From Trichosporon coremiiforme (lineage: Eukaryota > Basidiomycota > Tremellomycetes > Trichosporonales > Trichosporonaceae): 64,000 bases of DNA. The stretch lies in NCBI GenBank assembly GCA_039545355.1, contig BCJJ01000031.1, forward strand, positions 124,001 through 188,000. Reading direction: 5' to 3'. Positions within the stretch are counted from its first letter, which is position 1; the number at the start of each line of letters is the position of its first letter. Both the position numbers and the translations under genes were made by a program. This document shows positions 45,890 to 56,700 of the stretch, piece by piece. Below the pieces are notes generated by a model that was given only the letters and a program-made list of their open reading frames with translations, made no database searches and had not been told where the DNA came from.

Positions 45890-48883
45890 ATGATTACGTT
45901 GACACCGCTCTCGTCCTCGGCGACATCGGTGTCCCCAGACGAGCCGGTGTCATACTATCTCGAGCTCGACGATGCGCGGATACTGTTGGACATGGGACAG
46001 CGCGACTACCGTGCATCGGCGCAGCAGAAATCATGGGAGTACGAGGAGAAGATTCGGGAGTGAGTTGTGATGCGCTCACCTTCAACTGACGCCAGCCTTG
46101 CCCCGACACTATCGCTCGTGCTGCTCTCGCACAGTCCGACACAGTACCTCGGACTGTACGCCTATGCCCGCGCACACTGGGGCCTCAAGTGCCCAGTGTA
46201 CGCTACTCAGCCAACGGTAGAGATGGGCCGAGTCGTGAGCCTCGCAGAGGCGGAGAGCTGGCGTGCCGAGTGCCCCGTCTCGGACGAGGAAGGCGAGTTC
46301 AAGGGCCCCTTCGTGCCGACAACAGAGGAGATTCACGAGGCGTTCGATCACATCAAGGCGATCCGATACAACCAGCCGCTGCACCTCGGCGGAGAGCTGA
46401 GTCACTTGCTCCTGACGCCGTTCCCCTCCGGACATGTACTCGGAGGTACGCTGTTCAAGATCCGTTCCCCGACGAGCGGTACCGTGCTCTACGCTGTTGG
46501 TATCAACCACACGGGAGAGCGCCATCTCGACGGAATGGTCACGGGCCAGGGCGGTCTGCAGGGCTATGCGGAGGACATCCGGCGACCAGACCTGCTCATC
46601 ATGGAGGGAGGAAGGAGCAACGCCGTCAACGCCAAGCGAAGAGAACGCGAGACCGCCATTCTCGACCTCGTCACTGCTACTCTGGCCGGTGGACGATCAG
46701 TGCTCATGCCGTGTGACGCGAGCCCACGTCTGCTCGAGTTACTCGTTCTGCTCGATCAGCACTGGAGCTTCAAGCGGACAGCGACCCCGGGCGGACCGGC
46801 AGCACAGTGGAACCACCCGCTGTGCCTCGTCAGCCGAACAGCGCAGGATATGGTGTCGTTCGCGCGATCGCTGCTCGAGTGGATGGGCGGAGTCGTGCGT
46901 GAGAGCGGCGCCGATGACGTCGTCGCCGCCCTCGACCGGAGAAAGGGCCGCAAGCGCAAGGCGCTCGTGAACCTGGGCTCGGAATACGGAGCACTGGACT
47001 TCAGGTAAGCTGCCAGCTGCCTTCGCAAGAGCTAACACTACAGCCACGTGCAGTTCTTCGCGACGCCGGAGGAACTGCTGGAGAAGTACCCTGCGAACCG
47101 GCCGAAACTCGTTCTCGCGATCCCGCCGACGATGTCTCACGGCCCGTCTCGTGCGCTGTTCGCGTCCATGGCTAGTGTCCCGGGCAACGTCGTCCTGCTG
47201 ACTGGACACGGCGAGGACCGGACACTGGCACGCGAGCTGTATGCGCGCTGGGAGGCTCACCAGGACGAAGGCGCGCACTATGGACACGGCAAGATCGGGC
47301 ACACTACGCCGATGGAGGGCCGTCTCGAACTAGAGCTTGACGCCAAGGAGCCCCTCTCCGGCGAGGAGCTGGAAGCGTACGAGGCCGCCGAGCGCGAGAA
47401 GCGCGAGCGCGAAGCAGCGCACCAAGCCGCGCTCGAGCGAAACAATCGCATGCTCGAAGCCGATGACCTGGAGAGTGACTCTGACAGTGATTCGGAGGCG
47501 GGTGACCTGGCCGGACTGCACCAGGAGGGTGCGAACGCTTTCGCGGGAGACGGAGAGGATGCGCGGACAATGTCCTTCGACATCTTCGTCAAGGGCCAGA
47601 GCGTACTGCGCGGCACCCGTTTCCGTATGTTCCCCTACATCGCCAAAGGCCGCAAGGTCGACTCCTTCGGCGAGGGTCTCGACGTGGGCCAGTGGATCCG
47701 CAAGGGCCGCGAAATCGAGGAAGACGGCGAGACGGAGGAAGTGCGTGCGGCCAAGCGCCGCAAGGCCGCCGAGGAGGAGAAGGCGAAGCTCGCCCCCGAA
47801 CCGCCGAGCAAGTTTGTCTCCTCCATCGTTGGCGTGGACCTGCACGCCAGCATCGCGTACATTGACATGGCGGGCGAGCACGACGGGCAGGCGATCCGCA
47901 CGATCGTCACCGACCTCGCGCCGCGTAAGCTCGTTGTGGTCAAGTCGACTACCCCGGCCTCGGAGGCGCTGAAGGCATACTTTGCGCAAACGCCCAAGAT
48001 CACCCACGAAGCCTTCTATCCCGGCCCCTACCAGCCGATCCAGATCGGAGAGCACGTACAGTCCTACTCCCTCCAGCTTGGCGACAGTATGGGCCGCCTG
48101 CTGGCCGGTCGTCTGAGCCGCTTTGAGGGCTACGAAATTGCCATGGTGCAGGGCAAACTGGCCTATGCTACTGGCTCGACTGTACCTATTCTCGAGTCGG
48201 CGGATGTTGTTCTTCCCCCGCTCCAGGCCGAGGTCAAGGTTGAGGACGAGGCTGAGGCCGAGACAGGCAAGGAGAAGGGGACGGCGCACGGGGGCGACAC
48301 GGAGACAGACGCCGAGGCCAAGGCTGAAGCTGCTGCTGAGGCTGTGGGGCCCGAGGGCGAGGCGGAGGAGGAGAAGGCCGAGGCGGAGGAGGACTCGAGG
48401 GATGCCGTGACCGACGCCCCGGCCCAGGCCGCGACGGCCGAGACGGATGCGGACACCGCCGCCGCCATGGACAAGGACGCGGTCGAGGCTGTCGCCGATG
48501 TCGAATCAGTCGTCAAGGCGGAGCCGATCGAGGTCGACGAGCCCGTCGCCGAAGAGCCGGTCATCGACCCCGCCCACTCCCTCGCCGCGCGCGAAGCCCA
48601 AGCGCCCCCCTCTGGCCCCCTCACGTTGCCCTCCTCTCTCTTCATCGGCGACCTGCGCCTTCTCGCACTCAAGAACCGCCTCGGTACGCTGGGCATTCCG
48701 GCCCAGTTCGCAGGCGAAGGTGTCCTCGTCTGTGGCCCTGGTGTCGAGCCGGGCGCGAAGGGGAGTATTGTGGCGGTCCGGAAACTGGAGGAGGGCCGAG
48801 TCGTCCTCGAGGGTCCCGTGAGTGGGACGTACTTTGCGGTCCGGCGGGAGCTGTACGGGAGCTATGCGCAGGTGGCAGCGTGA
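45890..48883 (+). CDS. CFT2: Cft2/CPSF100, non-catalytic beta-CASP subunit of the mRNA 3'-end cleavage complex
   Basis: Three exons (45890-46059, 46096-47004, 47044-48883) give 972 residues. CPSF100/Cft2 pairs with the endonuclease CPSF73/Ysh1 in pre-mRNA cleavage and polyadenylation. The metallo-beta-lactamase start is recognisable (ILLDMGQRDYRA and LVLLSHSPTQYLGLYAYARA), as are PFPSGHVLGGTLFKI and the beta-CASP region (GRSVLMPCDASPRLLELLVL, FFATPEELLEKYPANRPKLV). The zinc-binding H-x-H-x-D-H motif is replaced by S-H-S-P-T-Q, as expected of the inactive paralogue. Two acidic insertions occur: one near the DDLESDSDSDSEAGD segment and a long Glu/Ala-rich stretch between about residues 765 and 880. 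The C-terminal domain ends with a GTYFAVRRELYGSYAQVAA tail. SSU72, encoded in the same window, belongs to the same machinery. Confidence 0.92.
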
Positions 48884-49267
48884 GCGGAGCGACGGCAGTC
48901 GCGCAGCGTTGCGTGTAGTACATGGAGGAGAAGAGGTGCATCTGGTAGATTTGCATGTATGCATAGAGAAGCACGAAACAAGTGGTTACAGCGGAGAGTG
49001 GACGGAGTGTATTGACGGCCGAATCTCGGACGTCTTGTCTCGCTTATCGCAGCCTGCCCGATCACACCACCGGCAACCAGTCAGATCCCACGGAACCAAA
49101 TAGAACCAGCCGAATGACCGAACTGACATCATCCATGCCGCCAGCCGCAGGCTGGCCACATAGTCGAACTCACACCAGCACAGGTGACCGAACATCAAGC
49201 AAGCCAGGCCCGAAGCGTGTTCTTTCCTACGCTTCCACCCCGCCATCAAAGACAAGAGACGAAAGGG
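48884..49267. other. Short intergenic region between CFT2 and the sulfurtransferase gene
   Basis: Both flanking genes point rightwards. It contains the CFT2 3' flank and the next promoter. No element was recognised. Confidence 0.45.
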
Positions 49268-50878
49268 ATGAGCTTCCTCCCCCGACTCCGCAGCGCAGCT
49301 ACCCACACAGCCCGAGTTAGGACGATGGCGACGAGCGGCAAGCCGCCCGGGTTCAAGCGCTATCCGCTGCTTGTTAGCCCGGCAGAGCTGAGGAATCTAC
49401 CCAAGGAGGTGAGCCCATGACGGAGCGAGCGAAGCGAGCGGAGTAATCGAAACCTGCGCTGCTGTCCTTGTTATCATGACTGGGCGGGTTCTGCCCATTT
49501 GGCTCCTGTCTCCTCCCGAGAGAGCGGAGAGTGAACGCTCATGGAAAGAGGATACAGCCTCACTGGCTCACTCACACGGCTGTCTTACTCCCTCTCGCGG
49601 GGCTCTCTCGCTCTCTCGCGTTACGCGCTCGTTTCGCTGACACATAGAACCTCGCCGTCCTCGACGTCTCCTGGCACATGCCCAACTCGCCCCGCAACGC
49701 GGACGCGGAGTATCTCCAAGGACCCCGTATCCCGGGCGCGCTGCGGTTCAACCTGGACAAGGTCGCTGAGCATGATCCGGCCAAGAATCCCCTGGGACTT
49801 ACGCATATGCTCCCCAGCGCTGAGACGTTCCGGGAGGCTGTCGGTGAGTCTTGCGTTCCGCTCCTCTGTCTATCAGTCAGGTGATAGATGAACTCGGATA
49901 CGGCCAGCGGGCAGTGTTCGTCTCTGGAATGGACCTTTCTGCCGCTCGATAGCAGAGAGCCCCAGCTGCCAGTGCACAGGCAGCTCCACGCTTTTCACGC
50001 GGTATCAGCTGACGCCCAGAGACCCTCGGCATCAAGCCCGACACGCACGTTGTGGTGTACGACACGGTGGGCGTGTTCTCCGCCCCTCGTGGCGTATTCA
50101 CTTTCAAGGGTGAGTCGTTTATCGGAGGCAGGGCTCTGCCTTTCGGGCAGCTGGCAGGTAGGTGCGTCAAGCTAACCCCAGCCCTCGGGCACGACAAGGT
50201 GTCGGCGCTGAACGGCGGCCTCCCCCGCTGGATCGAGGAGGGCTACGACGTCGACGAGGAGGAGCTCAGCCAGGACCCCGTGGCCGAGAAGCGCTCCTCG
50301 TACCCCGTCCCGAAGAGGCACGACGACTACGTCAGGTGTAAGTGACCTTTGCATTGCGAGCTGTGAACGTCGGTTTCTGACGCTCACTCCCAGCGTACGA
50401 GGAGATGGTGGACAACTCGACAGCCGATCCGGCGTTGGCCGACGTGGTCCTCGACGCGCGCGCGATCCCGCGCTACGCAGGCGAGGCGCCCGAGCCCCGT
50501 CCCGGTCTTCCGTCGGGGCACATTCCCAACTCCCTCCCTCTCCCCTTCAACGACCTCCTGACCGAGCCGTCGGACACGGAGCCGTACACGCGCTACCGTT
50601 CGCCTCAAGAACTGAGCCAGATCATCACGGACGGTGTGGGTGGCCAGACGGTGTGGGACGAGATTGCGCTCGATGGGCGCGGACTCGTCTTCTCCTGTGG
50701 CTCGGGCATGACGGCGTGCGTTGGCTGGCTCGCTGCGCGGGCTGTCGCCGAGGCGGAGAACCAGGAACTCGCCCATGAGGCCATTTATGATGAGAGCTGG
50801 AGCGGGTATGCGCAGCGCAAGGAGTCAAAGATTGAGAAGGGACATGGAAACAAGGAGGCGGTCAGGAAGCAGAAGTAA
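49268..50878 (+). CDS. TUM1: 3-mercaptopyruvate sulfurtransferase (tandem rhodanese), possibly dual-targeted
   Basis: Five exons (49268-49408, 49648-49843, 50020-50109, 50182-50337, 50394-50878) give 355 residues. Two rhodanese domains are present: an inactive first one (NLAVLDVSWHMPNSPRNADA through ALGHDKVSALNGGLPRWIEE) and a catalytic second one ending FSCGSGMTACVGWLAARAV. The loop C-G-S-G-x-T-A marks mercaptopyruvate rather than thiosulfate specificity. Such enzymes move sulfur for tRNA thiolation and cysteine breakdown. The ATG at 49268 gives a short Arg-rich, acid-free leader (MSFLPRLRSAATHTARVRT) typical of mitochondrial import. A second in-frame ATG at 49325 starts directly at the enzyme body (MATSGKPPGFKRYPLLVS). 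A basic tail rich in Lys and Glu follows the active site. Confidence 0.88.
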
Positions 50879-51310
50879 CGCATGCACGTCAAGTAATGGT
50901 TGGAGGGAGTGTGGAAGGTTCGCGGGAGGGCGACGAGGCACACAGTGGTGACTCACGGTGACTGACGAGGAACGACCAACTGAGCTTCCACTGCTGCTCG
51001 AAGCTTGCAATAATACCCGCTGTGACAGGGACGACTGGGCTCATGTCTACTCATGACAACAATGTTCTGCGGAGAGCATCCCCGGATGACCCGAAACTGT
51101 CCCGAAACGCACGCAGACCGAGTCGGAAAGGAAGTACTAAATACATAGAACACAGTGTTCGTCAACAGAACTTGAACAAGGTATAGGGTATCGTGCTGTG
51201 AGCAGTGGGTGCCGTAGGGGCTAAAGTCTGACTATAGTACTTTCGTTTGTGACCGTGAGAGGTCGAGGGTCGAGGATCATAAGTGATCGTTCATCAAGTT
51301 GGCTCCGAGC
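50879..51310. other. Convergent 3' flanks
   Basis: This is sequence between two genes ending towards each other. Nothing else was seen. Confidence 0.5.
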
Positions 51311-53797
51311 TCACGCCGCCTCGAACCGGTACTCCCTCCAGAGCTCCTCGTCTGCGACCTTGTCGCGATTCGGGTGCCTCTCAACCGGCGCCGCGGGCTC
51401 GAGCACGAGTGGCGGGCCCGCAAAAGCGGGCATGGCGTGGGACGAAGTCGCAGGCGTAGCGGAGGGGTAGGGCTGTGCGTACGGCAGCTGGCTCCGCTCA
51501 CCGCTGGGGCCTGGAATGGGGAGCGGGCGCGAGGGACGGTGATGCGTCTCGCGGTCGGCGTAATAGGGCTGGGGCTGGGTGGGCTGAAAAGTCTGTCCCG
51601 GGGGCGGGGCGGGGTGGAAGGGCTGTGACCCATACGAGGGGTACTGGGCCAAGGAGAGGTTGCGCGAGTGCCCGCGGCCTGCGAAGGAGTGGGAGTGCGC
51701 ATGCGTCGGGTGCGGCAGCGGCAGGGCACCGACAGGCAAGGGGGGGAGGGGGGCCTCTTTCTCGCGCACAGTTTCCTTGGCGGGCAGAGGGGGCAGGGAC
51801 CCATCCAGCCTCGAAGCCCGGGGACTCGTAGACGAGCGCGTGCGCGCGCGCATCTGTCCCTCACTCGACGACAGGAAGAGCATCTTGCCCGTCGGCTGCT
51901 CGACGTCCAGTGCCAGGTTCAGGTTCACGCTGCCCGCGCCAGCTGGCGCACTTGCCGTTGTTGCCTCTTTGCCCAGCACGAGCTGGCCATTCGCCCCGGG
52001 GGCCGGCTTCGCGCGGCGCATCACCACCTCCCACCGGATCTCCTCACCCACAGAAACACACTGCACGCTTACTTCGTAGCCTGCGCCGAGCTCGCCAGAC
52101 AGGCGGCCAGGGAGGGAGGGTAGGGGCGGGGGCGCGGCGGGCTTTTCCCGCGAATCGCGCAGGTCGCGCTTCTCACTCGGCGAGCAGGCGCGGGGGTGCT
52201 TCTCGACGGGCAGGCGGAGGGAGGACGTGCTGCCCGCTTTTTGGGAGTAGAAATTGGCTGCGAGACCGGCCCCGAGCCCGCCGCCTGAGGCGTACGGCGA
52301 GGTCGCGGGCGGGAAGGTCGTGTTGCGATGTTGCTGGCCCGGGGTTGGGAGGCCGGAGAGACGGGGAGAGAGCACGGGCGTGACGATCGCGTCCTCGGCA
52401 CTCGCGCCCGAGGAGGAACTAACAGTCCCACCGGACCCGCGCGCACGGTCTCGCCCATCACTGCCTCTTCGGCCGTCACTACCCCGCCTGTCCTCCCGGA
52501 GTTCCTTTGGCGGCTCGACCCCTCCGAGCTCGACACGTCCATCGCTTGCCCGCCTCTCGGTCTGAGGTCTATCATCACGAGCGAGACTCGTGAAGCTCGG
52601 CTGGACTCGCCGCCTCGTGCTCGGCTTGCGTGCCAGCCACTCGGCCGTGATTCGGGGTTCCTCGGCATCGCTGCTCATTGGACTCTGGGCCCGGTTGTGG
52701 CCCTTGGGCAGTGTCGGTGCCGGCGACCCACTGCGGGGGAACGCGTTCAGGCTGGGCAGACTGGGCTGCGGTCGGAGTGGCGGGGGCGGATTTCCTCCCC
52801 GTCGTCGGGGCGGAGACGGTTCCGGACCCTCCGTGAACGAAGGCGACGGGGCACGGATACTCGGCGCGGCGATCGTGCCCGTGCTACTTGTGCTTGGCGT
52901 GATCGTCGTCGTCGGCGCGGACGTGGCACTTGCAGCCCCAGCATTCAGGAACGGATGCTCTATGACCTCGCTCACGACCATGTCCCCGTCATGGATGAAG
53001 GGGATTGGCAGGCGCTTGCTGTCGTCCGACCGCATGCTGCGTATGCTGCCCGTGTACCCGAGTGCCAAGGAGGCAGCACTGCCAAAGTGGTGCATCATGA
53101 CCGGCGACGAGAGCGTCTCCTGCACGAATCCCCCCGAGGGGGCGAGATTCAGTGCCGAGCCACTTGCACTTGGCCGCCGGCCATGGAACCCAGGTTGGGG
53201 GCGGTACTGCATGTCGATCGGGGAGGTGGCGCGGAAACTCCCCAGGCTGCTGGAGTGCACGAGGCTGAGACTCCCGTTGCTGCCGTTGCGCCGGTGCCAC
53301 CCGCCCTCGGGGGCCAGTTGCTCCTCGTCCCTCGGATCGCGAGCCTCACGCTCCTTGTCCTTGTCCTTTCGCTTGCCGGAGGCTTTTCGTCGGAGGAGGC
53401 GGGCGGGGTTGAGACGACTCGGAGGCGGGGCCTCGGCGCTCGTGCTCCGCGTCAGCTGCGGTGACTGGGGTCGTGTCGGGTACAAGTCACGCTCGTCGAG
53501 GAGAGAATGCGGATAGGGATACATCTCGCTCGAGGTGTGCGAGCCGGGCGAGGTCGGTGAGTTCTGCTGCTGCTGCTGTTGAAGGGTCGGTGTTGAGGGT
53601 AAAGATGGCGAGAGGGGGTCGAGAGCAGCAAGCTTCTGTCGGGAGCTGTTGCTAAGGGAGAAGAACGACTTAGTCGGTGCGAGCTGCCCGTTCGCAGTTG
53701 ACGGCTTCACCTTCTTCTTTGATGGGACATCTTTGCTCGGTGGAATGGGCGCGCTGCCACTCGCCGTGGGCTGGCTCTTGAAGAAGAAGGGCGCCAT
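51311..53797 (-). CDS. Unknown, largely disordered protein
   Basis: One frame of 828 residues with no intron. I do not recognise the family. The protein starts MAPFFFKSQPTASGSAPIPP and is rich in Ser, Pro, Arg and Gly. It has a six-Gln run near residue 75, a basic patch (RLLRRKASGKRKDKDKERE, about residues 133-151) and many SP sites. The only segment that looks folded is near residues 580-605 (GYEVSVQCVSVGEEIRWEVV onward), which resembles beta strands and is likely the conserved core. The tail ends EELWREYRFEAA. Real coding status is supported by its length, GC3-rich codon use and absence of stops. It could be a signalling or cell-polarity adaptor, but that is a guess. Confidence 0.7.
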   Translation of the reverse strand: MAPFFFKSQPTASGSAPIPPSKDVPSKKKVKPSTANGQLAPTKSFFSLSNSSRQKLAALDPLSPSLPSTPTLQQQQQQNSPTSPGSHTSSEMYPYPHSLLDERDLYPTRPQSPQLTRSTSAEAPPPSRLNPARLLRRKASGKRKDKDKEREARDPRDEEQLAPEGGWHRRNGSNGSLSLVHSSSLGSFRATSPIDMQYRPQPGFHGRRPSASGSALNLAPSGGFVQETLSSPVMMHHFGSAASLALGYTGSIRSMRSDDSKRLPIPFIHDGDMVVSEVIEHPFLNAGAASATSAPTTTITPSTSSTGTIAAPSIRAPSPSFTEGPEPSPPRRRGGNPPPPLRPQPSLPSLNAFPRSGSPAPTLPKGHNRAQSPMSSDAEEPRITAEWLARKPSTRRRVQPSFTSLARDDRPQTERRASDGRVELGGVEPPKELREDRRGSDGRRGSDGRDRARGSGGTVSSSSGASAEDAIVTPVLSPRLSGLPTPGQQHRNTTFPPATSPYASGGGLGAGLAANFYSQKAGSTSSLRLPVEKHPRACSPSEKRDLRDSREKPAAPPPLPSLPGRLSGELGAGYEVSVQCVSVGEEIRWEVVMRRAKPAPGANGQLVLGKEATTASAPAGAGSVNLNLALDVEQPTGKMLFLSSSEGQMRARTRSSTSPRASRLDGSLPPLPAKETVREKEAPLPPLPVGALPLPHPTHAHSHSFAGRGHSRNLSLAQYPSYGSQPFHPAPPPGQTFQPTQPQPYYADRETHHRPSRPLPIPGPSGERSQLPYAQPYPSATPATSSHAMPAFAGPPLVLEPAAPVERHPNRDKVADEELWREYRFEAA

Positions 53798-56700
53798 GTG
53801 GCTGGAGGTGTTTCTAGTTTGCGGTTGTTCAAGTCGTGTATCCGAACTGGTGTGGTCGTGCGGGACGCGGCTCTATGCAGTCGCAGTGAATGCACAGCTC
53901 GCGTCCCCCGTATGCTTCGCAGCGCGCGGTGTTCGTCGCTCGTCGCTGGATGCTGGACGGGTGTGGTGGCTGAATGCTGACGTGAGGGGCTGGCGTCGAT
54001 CAGCAGCGTCCGTGCCCCCGATCCAGTTGCGTCGGATGCTGATTGCTGATTGTTCGAATTCGGCAGGCACTAGCGTCCGCGTTCGTATCGATTTTGGTCG
54101 TTTGGCCGGGGTGACCGCCGTCGCGCGACAAGATTGAGATCGAGGGGTGCAGTTTTGTGCCGTTGAAGGAGAAGGGATGGGCAACGACGAGACAGAGAGA
54201 TGGAGAGTGGAGAGGAAGACTAGTAAAACGCAACAATGATTCTTGCTCGCTGGCTGTCCAGCCTGCGCGTTCATCACCCGCTGCTGCTTGGAGCACGCAC
54301 GCACGCAGGGAGGAGCAGCATGTAACGTGTGCAGTACGTGCTCCTCTCGATGCTTTCGAAAGCAGGTACGTATCTTTCTTTGGATTCACTGAGATTCCAA
54401 GCTTGTCCAGTCTGCCGAAGCTGGACCCTGAGGCAGGCTCTGCAACCGCAAGTCAACCGCGAGCGTACCGCTGCAGGACCGATGCATGTCCGCTCTGACG
54501 AGGAGCCTGAACGAGCTCGACGAGACCTGATGGACTGGTGATACCCAGGGAGCCGGCCTGAGGTCAGGGCAAGGCCAAGGGCTAAACGCGCGACTTAGCT
54601 CGCGGGCGGGAACCCTATTGTCTATTGTTGCGACGCGGCTGGGCCGGCTGCGTTCGAGACAGGACCACTCCACGCTCACAGGAAACACCAAGGTATGCGT
54701 ACGTGCATGCGCGCGTTCGAGAACGCATACGTGCATCACGCTGCATGCGTCGCCCTCTGCTGCTGCGGTGTTTGACGGTGAGTCAAGTTGCTTCGGGTGA
54801 GACAGAGTGAACCGAAGAGTAAAACAGAGTGAGGCCGAGGCGATTCAGAGATCGAAAGGAACGACATGGTCAGAGTCCTGCTTGGCAGCGGCGAGAAGGG
54901 GGGGAAGCCGCGATGCATACGTTCCTCCGAGGAACATCGGCGGCGGCAGGTACTGCCCGCCGTCAGGTCAACGGCGGCGAGGTGAGGCCAACGAACGACT
55001 TACTCGTCCGCGGATCAACGGCATCTCTCGTGAGCAGCATACCGAGAACATCACAGCCCCCCGTGCCAACCGTACCGGAACGATTAAGCATCGCCATTAG
55101 CATTCACCACCGGCCCGTAAGGCCCGTTATGCTCTTGAGCTTCTACTGTTGTTCCAGCCTCGCACAAGGAGACGCACGCACTAGACTGTACGCGACATCT
55201 GCGCCGTCTACCAACGACCAGGAGAACGGGCAGGGCGAAACTGGCGGCTCGAACGCGGCACGCCAACGCTCAAGGTTCAGAGTTAGGACCTCTCTGAATC
55301 GCGAACTGAAGCGCTAGAGCACGGTCGAGGATCGTCCGAGGCCGTCCGGTCCCTAGGTGCCAGGTTGAGGACGTGCGGCTCCGCGAGCCCGGGAGCCGAC
55401 TGGCTTGCAGGAGCAGTTCTCGAATCCTTCCCGCCCTGGAACCTTGCTGGCGCGTGCTGGCAGCCAGAGCCTCGCTGCCGGTCAGACGTCTAATTCAAAG
55501 CGTCGAATTGGCTCGGGGCAGCTGCAACAATTCTCGTAATGCTGAGCCTAATGCACGCGTACGTACTTCCAGTAAACCGTGCGTTTGTTCGAGCCCTCCA
55601 AGCTCTCCTGAGTGCATCGCGCGTCCAAGCCGCGAACCACACGTCTGAGCAATGCACTACAGGACGCACGTACTGCTGCTCAAGCCGCTGGCGCACGGCT
55701 GTGTGGCCGGCTGTCTCGAGCTGACACGTTCAGCTGCCGACGGGGTATCGGCGGGCTCGCTGGCGGGCTTAGGCTGTGCACATGGCATCCTCAGCATGGT
55801 CGAAACGTGCAACCTCGAACATCAGACGCGAGACAGTGTCTTCGAGTTTCTGAAAAGTTTCTGTTCGGCTTCGGATGTTGCAAGTCGCGAAGCAAGAGCT
55901 AGAGCTTCCATAACATAATCAGTCTCAAACTAAGCACTTTAGCCATCTTGGCTCCGACACACGTCTGGGCCTGATGTCCCGCAGGCCCCGTATAGCAGCC
56001 GCTTGTCCCGGGCTCCTGATGCCGTTCTTGCTCTTCTATCACTATTCCATCAGGCCACAACCCTCCTGCCTCCGGAAGACCCGGCAAGAGCTGGGAGTTC
56101 TGCAGCGCTGACCTCCGATGGCGCGCGTAGAGCCACCTCCAAGTTATAACACCCCCTGGCGCATTTCTACGCAAGCCGTCGCTGTTTTCTATGCGGGCTG
56201 CCACAGTCCTGTCGGCCCCGTGTCGAGCTTGGTGCACCACACGAACAGCGGGGACCAGTGCCTTCCACACTTCCGATGAATCAGAGGCGTGCGTAAGAAA
56301 AAGCAGACTCCAGCTTCGCTTGGTCAGATGAGATCGCTTCCGTAACCCGTTCATTATAGGATCTAGATATAGGATCTAGATGCGCCGAGGTCGATTGGTC
56401 TGATGGAGCCGCAGCACGGAACGCACAGAAGTACGACGAGCACATGCCTGAGGACACCTGAGGACACCTGAAGTTGCCTGAAGTCCGCATGATGCGCACC
56501 AATTGAAGCACACGCGACATGAAATGTTTCGCCTCGCGCACCCTGGACGTTCCCTCTCTGTCCCACCGGTGCGACCGGATCCCACTGAGTCCCACTGCGT
56601 CCCACTCCATCCTTCCATCGGACCGCGATCTCTAGCGCCGGATCGCAGCTTGAGCCGAGAAGGATCGAGCAAGGATCGAGAATGGGATGAGGAGGAATCG

